Source of the DNA: Hydractinia symbiolongicarpus
Taxonomy: Eukaryota; Cnidaria; Hydrozoa; Anthoathecata; Hydractiniidae
NCBI RefSeq assembly: GCF_029227915.1
Contig: NC_079878.1
Location: 26,187,501 to 26,251,500, forward strand
Direction: 5' to 3'
Length of the DNA: 64,000 nucleotides
The notes under the pieces are model-generated. The model worked only from the letters and a program-made list of their open reading frames with translations, was not told the origin of the DNA and searched no databases. Made by a program: the position numbers and the translations under genes. This document shows, piece after piece, positions 58,016 to 64,000 of the stretch. The stretch's first letter is position 1. Every line of letters starts with the position of its first letter.

Positions 58016-60481
58016 TAGTACAGGTATGCAGTATTTCAAAAATTAAGTGAAGCGCGCATAACATTATAGTATTTCTTGTATAATATATTTTTCAATAAAT
58101 AACTTTCTTGCAACTTTACCCGATATAAAAACGCAGTCCGCAACCCATTGTTACGCCGTCATAGCAAAAACAATCGGTCGACATCTTTTTATTTTTTTGA
58201 AGGAATAAGTTTTCGTGAAAGTTCAAAAATTAATCGTGACAACGGACTGAGCGCATGGTACAGGTAAACCGTATCGCGCATGCGTATAGGCGTAATACCC
58301 TTTCCCTCTAGCCAAAAAATTCACTCAGCAATTTTATTTTGTGAAATAAGTTTTCGTTTCGAAAAATTGTCAGTGTAAATAAAAACACATCCTACAGGCT
58401 GTGGTTACAAAATTAAACACAGTTAAAAATAAACCTGAAGTATCACAGGTTAATGAAAATTGAGCTCTCATTAAAAAATTGTGCACTTTTTTTACTTTTT
58501 AACTAGGTAGCTAACAGTTAGCTATCTAGACACCCCCCAGTTGTAACTTAGTAAAAATCAGATTGGTAAAAATAACACAAATAGAGATAATGCTAGCTTA
58601 GATCAAAAGCTGTCGCACGATACTGGATAATAAGGATTGCCAACTGGTTTTTGATTCTCCCTTTAAACCTGTACATTCGTAGCCAAAATTTTAAAACTGG
58701 TGAGTTTGAGATTTGTATGTGCCTAAAAAACGTGACAAAACGTGACAAGACAAAAATGTGAAGAAAAGCAGACTTGACTTAACAACGTCAACGCCGCACC
58801 TTTCAAAATGGTTTCATATAAAAACAAAAGACAACAAACTGCCAATATTAATAAAAATTACCTAATCCGGATTAAGTTTTTTCGCCCGGTAGCTCTAAAT
58901 TTTGCTTTTAAGACGAGAGTCGAATTTGAATTTTGTTAGTTTAGGATGTTTAAAAATAACCAGTAGATATGGTGGTACGATTATTGTTGGTCGCACCGTA
59001 AAAACAGCTCAGAAACCAAGAGACCTTGGGAACGAGGATTGCATGCTATTCTCAACCGTAAAACTTTTTTCCTAACATTACAAACAAAATGATAAAACCT
59101 ATTAGCTGTTTTAAATGTTTTACACACTTTTATTGCGCAGGGACGATATGGTGGTTTCTTTTCATTTCTTTTCATTTTTGTTGATCTTTTGTTGTAACAT
59201 ATAATTTTTTGATACGGTCTTTATATTTTCTTGCGCCGGCATTTTTGATGTTTTAAAGCAAATTTAATATGAAATCGTCGACAACTACAACAACAATTGC
59301 CGTATTCTGTGACGAATTTTCGTGACTGCACATACCAATATAAGCTAGGACAACTAAGGTTTAGAAAACTTGATGAAGAGTAGTTATATGACAACAAACT
59401 GCGTTTTTACCTATAGGGATTTTTACTGTTTGTGTTTACACACGTGTTATTAAGTATTTCTTTATTCACATACAAATGCTAAACAAATAAAATTTAAGAT
59501 TTTGGCTACTTAGCACCGATTATAAGCTAGCTAGTTGGTATTTTTTTGTATCTGCTTGTTACCTATAAATGCATTGCATTCCAGTCAACTTTATTGTGAT
59601 ACTTTTAACAATAACACTTACTCCACAAACGACACACCTAAAAAAAGGATTGTATTTCATGAAACTGAGAAGGTTGTTTATCAAAGACTCTTGACTGTTA
59701 AGATTGTTTATTTCTACTCATTTGACCGCCTAAACCCAAAAATTACACAAATGAATTTGGTGAAAAAGTTGTTTTGCTGGACATTGACATAGAAGACGAA
59801 TGAATTTTGATTTATTTTAAAGTCGTAAAAAAATTGATTATCCCACCGGATATTTTTCCTTGCTCATAAACCTCTTTCGAAGAAGTTTTTTTTGTACTTT
59901 CGAGTACTGTAATATGCGCACTCTTAATTTAGCCCTCCCATTGCCCTTTAATAACCCAGCCCCTTTAAAAACTCAAGTAGTGTCTTCTACTAGTTTACAT
60001 CTCTAACGTTAAATAAGGATGATATGATGTGACAGAAGAAAAGAAAGTTATTACTATGAATTTATGATAAAAACTGATACGTTGGTATACGTTAGTGTAC
60101 GTTTGTGCTTATAGAGATTTGAAAAAATGTGTGTGTGCCTGCTCGAGAAACAATAAATTTTGTAGGTTAATTTTGACCTTCACTGTTCTTCATTCAACCC
60201 CATAAATTGTAACGTTTTTAGATCGCACGTGCAGAAAAATATTTGTGTACCGACTCTATTTATTTTTTATTTCTATTTTGATGATAGATCGGCCAAAAAA
60301 ATATTTTCGCTGCCCGTAGGACGACTAATTAAATTGCCTTCGCCTTAACAACATTCTCAAGCGATACACAGAAAAGTCTTCAGCGACAGCTTGAGAAAAA
60401 ACGTGCATGAATATTATTGCATTTTTGTATTTAAAATTTTGATAAACAAACACCTCTATATAATATATATAATGTCAAGTT
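58016..60481. other. Intergenic DNA between genes 6 and 7, right part
   Basis: No gene supported. Landmarks are a TAGCTAAC/GTTAGCTA hairpin near 58,508, a CTTGGGAACGAGGATTGC word at 59,028-59,045 (inverse of the CCTCGTYCCCAGG word in repeat R2), and an ATATGGTGGT direct repeat at 58,968 and 59,147 bracketing it. Confidence 0.55.
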
Positions 60482-61731
60482 TTAGTATTTTTTGTTTGGA
60501 ACAACTTTTCCGTAGTGGCATCTGTATTGGATTTTGTGGTAGATGGCTTTTCCACAGTAATCATAGAGTGATTTCTTGTAAAGTAGTCCTCCATGACACC
60601 AGTAGTACTTCTGGACATAGATTTGTTTTCCACAAACAGCATGTGTAGCTTTGTTGTAGCAGTTGTATTTGTGACAAAACTGAGTGTATCGATCACATAC
60701 GCGTTGGTTTCCACAAACGAAGTACTTAGATTTCAAGAAACAGGAACCTCGGAAGCAAAATTGAGAGTGTAAGTTGCAAATATTGTGTCCGCAGATTCTG
60801 TACCATCTTTTGTTGTAGCATTGTCCTTTGAAGCATAAATCGGTGTGTCGGTTGCATACACGTCGGTTGTGGCAAATGAAATATTTGCTAGTTTGGTAGC
60901 ATTTGCCCTTGAAGCAGAATTGGGAGTGAAGGTTGCATACATTATATCCACAGATCTTGTACCATCTTCGGTTGTAGCAGTTTCCCTTGAAGCAGAAGTC
61001 GGTGTGTCGGTTGCATACGCGTTGATTGGCGCAGATGAAATACTTGGTTCTGAGATAACACTTGTTGCGGAAACAGAAATATTTGTGTTTGTTGCAAACA
61101 TTGTATCCACAGATAGCGTAGTATTTTCGAAGGTAGCACTTTCCTTTGAAACAAAATTCGGATCTTTTGTGACAGATGTTCCAACCACAGATGGAAAAGG
61201 AAGATCTAAGGTAACATTTTCCTTTGAAGCAAAATTGCTCTTTTCTCTTGCAAAGGTTGTTTCCGCATGCTCTGTAGAGGCTTGATGGATGAGATTTTCC
61301 TTTGAAGCAAAAATGTGTTCGGATGTCATAAAGATATTTTCCACAATAGCGATAGTACGTCTTCAGGTAAATTTTTCCATGATAGCAGTGATGTGTGTTT
61401 GAATTGAAACTAGGGTAGGCTCCACCTGGAAGACAAAAAGTAGCATTAATAAATGGTCTTCGTTGTACCAAATGGATATACGTTTGTGTAGAAATTGTGG
61501 CAATGCTTTTTGTTTACATATTTACTCATTGACATCTGAAAGCATCAGAGGTATTTATGGATGGAAAGTTTTAAAATAATGAGAATTTTGAATAAAAAAA
61601 TAAAGATACGTACATGAGTAACTTGGATCTTGGGTTTCAGCTACTTCAGTATCTTCACTTTTGCTTGCATCCTCTTCAGCAAATGCAAGTGCGATGGTAG
61701 CGAATAACGCTAACAGTATGTAAACCTTCAT
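60482..61731 (-). CDS. Divergent galaxin-like repeat protein, gene 7
   Basis: Exons 61,731-61,614 (118 bp) and 61,425-60,482 (944 bp) with a phase-1 GTACGT...TTCCAG intron give 353 aa. The signal peptide is MKVYILLALFATIALAFA; the acidic segment is EEDASKSEDTEVAETQDPSY. The mature part starts CGAYPSFNSNTHHC, then YCGKYLYDIRTHFC, then 4-Cys modules. Instead of one repeated unit it alternates two: KYFIC..RVCNRHTDFCFKG (27 aa) and WYKICGYNVCNLHSQFCFKG (26 aa). It ends with three 2-Cys modules (CGKQIY...WC, a CHGGLLY piece, CGKAIY...RCHYGKVV). Forty mature cysteines. Same exon layout and phase as genes 1-6, so it is a true paralogue and probably closer to the ancestral form. It lacks the THAICGKSVY ending of the others. 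Confidence 0.87.
60728..61045 (-). repeat. 159-bp higher-order repeat, 2 units (gene 7)
   Basis: Two consecutive 53-codon dimers, each a C-x5-C type module (ANQRVC or HNRRVC with NRHTD) followed by a C-x4-C type module (GYNVC or GHNIC with NLHSQ). Confidence 0.9.
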
Positions 61732-61815
61732 ATCTATAGAAAATATCATTGTTTATTATATTATAAATCCCAACACTTGATTATCTTTGAAAGCTTTATT
61801 TTGTTGTAGTCTTAC

Positions 61816-61887
61816 CTGTATGTTGCGCCTTGAGTTTATACAACACAAATCTGATGAGAACTCTTTTATTTTTTTCTCACTTATATA
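61816..61887 (-). promoter_or_regulatory. Core promoter and non-coding exon 1 of gene 7
   Basis: TATATAAG on the minus strand at 61,887-61,880. The leader ends CATACAG before GTAAGAC (donor at 61,815). The acceptor TTTCTATAG ends at 61,734, two bases before the ATG, the same spacing as in all paralogues. Confidence 0.68.
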
Positions 61888-64000
61888 CAGTAAGCAGAGC
61901 TATTAACAATGCATCGTCATAATTTCGTACTCTATTAAGAAACCATAAAGTACCAAGCCTCGTGAAAATTTAACCAGATAGGTGTCATCAATTGTGTATA
62001 ATTGCCAATCAGAGTGGCGCTGCAGTGGGCGTAACATGTGCGATCCAATATATCTGTTGCTAGGCTTCTAGTTGCAAATGTATACTTTATTAGAATTATG
62101 CAGTGAGTGATTAGGATATTATAATTTACACCATGTGTTGACTTATCTGCATTAATAATTACGACTAACCAAAATTGAGCAGTTAGTGTTTTCTAAAACT
62201 CTTTTGAAATGTTTACTCTTAATATTTTACGCTTCTAAGTTTGTTAAGAAAATTAAAAATTCAAGCTGTATGCGTTAAATGTTCTGCACTTCTTCTTTGG
62301 GATATATTATTGGGCGCATTCATGGATTTTCAAAATTTCAACCAATACAAATGTTTCCGGTGCAATATAAAACCTTTCTAAACCAATAAACATAGCTTTT
62401 CTGCGATCAGTGTACTTTTGCTTTCTTCTTTTTAACTTTTTATTACTTTTCTTTATTACTTTATGTTTTGTTTAATACACCATAGATCATACTGTTAATA
62501 TAAAACTTTACGAGGATTTATTTTTTTGTTCTCCAAATTAACGTCCGGTTAAAAAGAAAAGAAATGTTTAAAACAAAAATATGATTCAAAGCAGTAGTTT
62601 GTGATGTCGAATTGACTTAGAAAGGACTATACGCAATAATTTAATAATACTAAAAGAGAACTTTATAATTAATCAATGCTAAAGCAGAAAAGTTCTGCTT
62701 TCATAGGTCCGAAATGTCGCTAACTTTATTTGTAAATAGGCGAAGAAACAATTCATAGATTTTGCGATGTCACTTATACTTCTTGAATTTGAATATATTG
62801 TGAGATTATGTTTTCTCTGTTTGCATTATTTTTTCTCTGTTAGTCTTTAAATTAAAGGTTTTGGATTATCTCATTTAATTGCTATAGTTCGATGAACTTT
62901 GAACTTTACGAAACTGTTTTCTGCAAAATATTCTGTGTACTAAATATATCGAAGACTTTTGTTCATAGATATTTCTTTATTACTTTTCAAAACTCCATGC
63001 GAGTTGTCTTCCAGCAAAATTTAACATTCTCATTCACAAAGTTTTATACACTTTATTTTGGCTGGTTAAAAAACCATAGCAACGTTTCCAAATAATAGAT
63101 TATTGAATTCACAATAAAAGTAATTTTTCTCTACTTATTACATCTTAATATCTTAAACACGTTTTTAAATAGTTTCCAAGTATAGGTGTTAAAGAAAACA
63201 ACACTGATATAGGGTTAATGGATGCGATAATAAATAGCTATTTTTGGAAATGTGCTCGTGCATCTGTAATTCTTATCAATCAAAGTAGTTAACTTTTTAA
63301 CACTGTTGAACAGAGCGATTGTTTTTAAAACAAACACAAAGTTTTTGCATTTTTGTAGTTTACAGGTTCAACTTGTTGCTTGTTGATTATATACACGAGA
63401 AAACAAATTCATGTATTTTTGCTTGCTCAGCCAGGCTGACGTGACAATTGTCATTCTTCTTATAAGTTGTTTCATTTTTGACACATGATGCCTCATGATG
63501 CTGATTAGATGCTTAAAAAGTGTGTATTTATGTTGCTTTTTAAAAAGAACTAATCGAATGTTTGTTGACGATTAGATGCTCAATGATTCTCAAAGATGGT
63601 CACACTAGTAAGATAAGCTTTATCTCACTGATGTATTTCTTGATTAAAAGTACTTGCGCAGTGGATATTGCAGGTAACTCTTAATGTATATGATCATTGG
63701 ATTACCACGGACGCAATTTTGAATTATTAGTAATAAACAAAACACCAGCTTATGTTTTGTGCTTGTCCTGCTACCCCTGTGTACCAGACGTGGATCGCAG
63801 ATCACAGTTTTTTTATATATATTTGAAGCAATTTTACTGTATTATCAATGCCATTGGAAATTGAAATTTGGTTTCCTACCTTGATAAATCCAAATTTGAA
63901 ATTCACACTCTTATTGGAAATTCAAATTAACGAAATAAGATTCTAATAGGATTTAAAAATAAGATTTGTTAAAGAGCTTCTCATATTCTTAAAGAAACTA
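61888..64000. other. Upstream region of gene 7, no gene seen
   Basis: A+T-rich, no supported reading frame, RNA gene or recognised transposon. Around 63,850-63,930 a self-complementary AAATTTGAAATT-type word recurs several times. The 67-aa frame at 62,892 has no visible support. Confidence 0.6.

Overview
The window reads as A+T-rich animal nuclear DNA, most likely from a cnidarian and perhaps a hydrozoan. Genes are few and split by short GT-AG introns. Most of the remaining sequence is decayed transposons, tRNA-derived SINE-like pieces and dispersed inverted or direct repeats. The host genes encode secreted, Tyr/Cys/Lys/Arg-rich repeat proteins with a galaxin-like Cys-Gly...His-x-Cys module. 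The cnidarian assignment rests on that module and on the style of the transposons; it was not tested by a search.

The window holds seven related genes, called 1 to 7 here: 914-1947 (+), 19864-20818 (-), 24610-25643 (+), 41766-42882 (-), 48290-49406 (-), 54693-55809 (+) and the divergent paralogue 60482-61731 (-). Each has a TATA-type promoter, a short non-coding first exon, a second exon coding the signal peptide and an acidic segment, a phase-1 intron, and one large exon with tandem 27-residue (81-bp) modules. The number of uniform modules is 6, 5, 6, 7, 7 and 7 in genes 1 to 6. Gene 7 has a different, two-module higher-order pattern. Predicted full lengths are 309, 282, 309, 336, 336, 336 and 353 aa. 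The ATG that opens the large exon's reading frame is internal, not a start.

Layout: positions 1 to about 16.4 kb (gene 1 and repeats) recur at 23,697 to about 38.95 kb (gene 3 and repeats). The first 5.8 kb are almost identical. Each copy ends in a relic DDE transposon followed by a minus-strand gene (gene 2 or gene 4). The block carrying the transposon relic and gene 4 is duplicated again in tandem (38,286-44,932 and 44,933-51,456), giving gene 5. Gene 6 follows at 54.7 kb and gene 7 at 60.5 kb. Minus- and plus-strand genes form divergent pairs (2/3 and 5/6). All plus genes share one promoter and first intron, and minus genes 2, 4 and 5 share another, so a divergent pair was probably the ancestral unit.

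The most notable observations are: an expanding, homogenising family of galaxin-like proteins with variable module number; gene 6 as an apparent recombinant, with the promoter and signal-peptide start of a plus-strand gene joined to the body of a minus-strand gene; module evolution by Tyr-to-Cys exchange, with a fresh unpaired example in gene 4; a template-switch inverted insertion at 39.5 kb; and a nested XPG-like transposon relic inside the DDE relic of the first block. The near-identical copies could partly reflect unmerged haplotypes in the assembly, and sequence alone cannot settle this.
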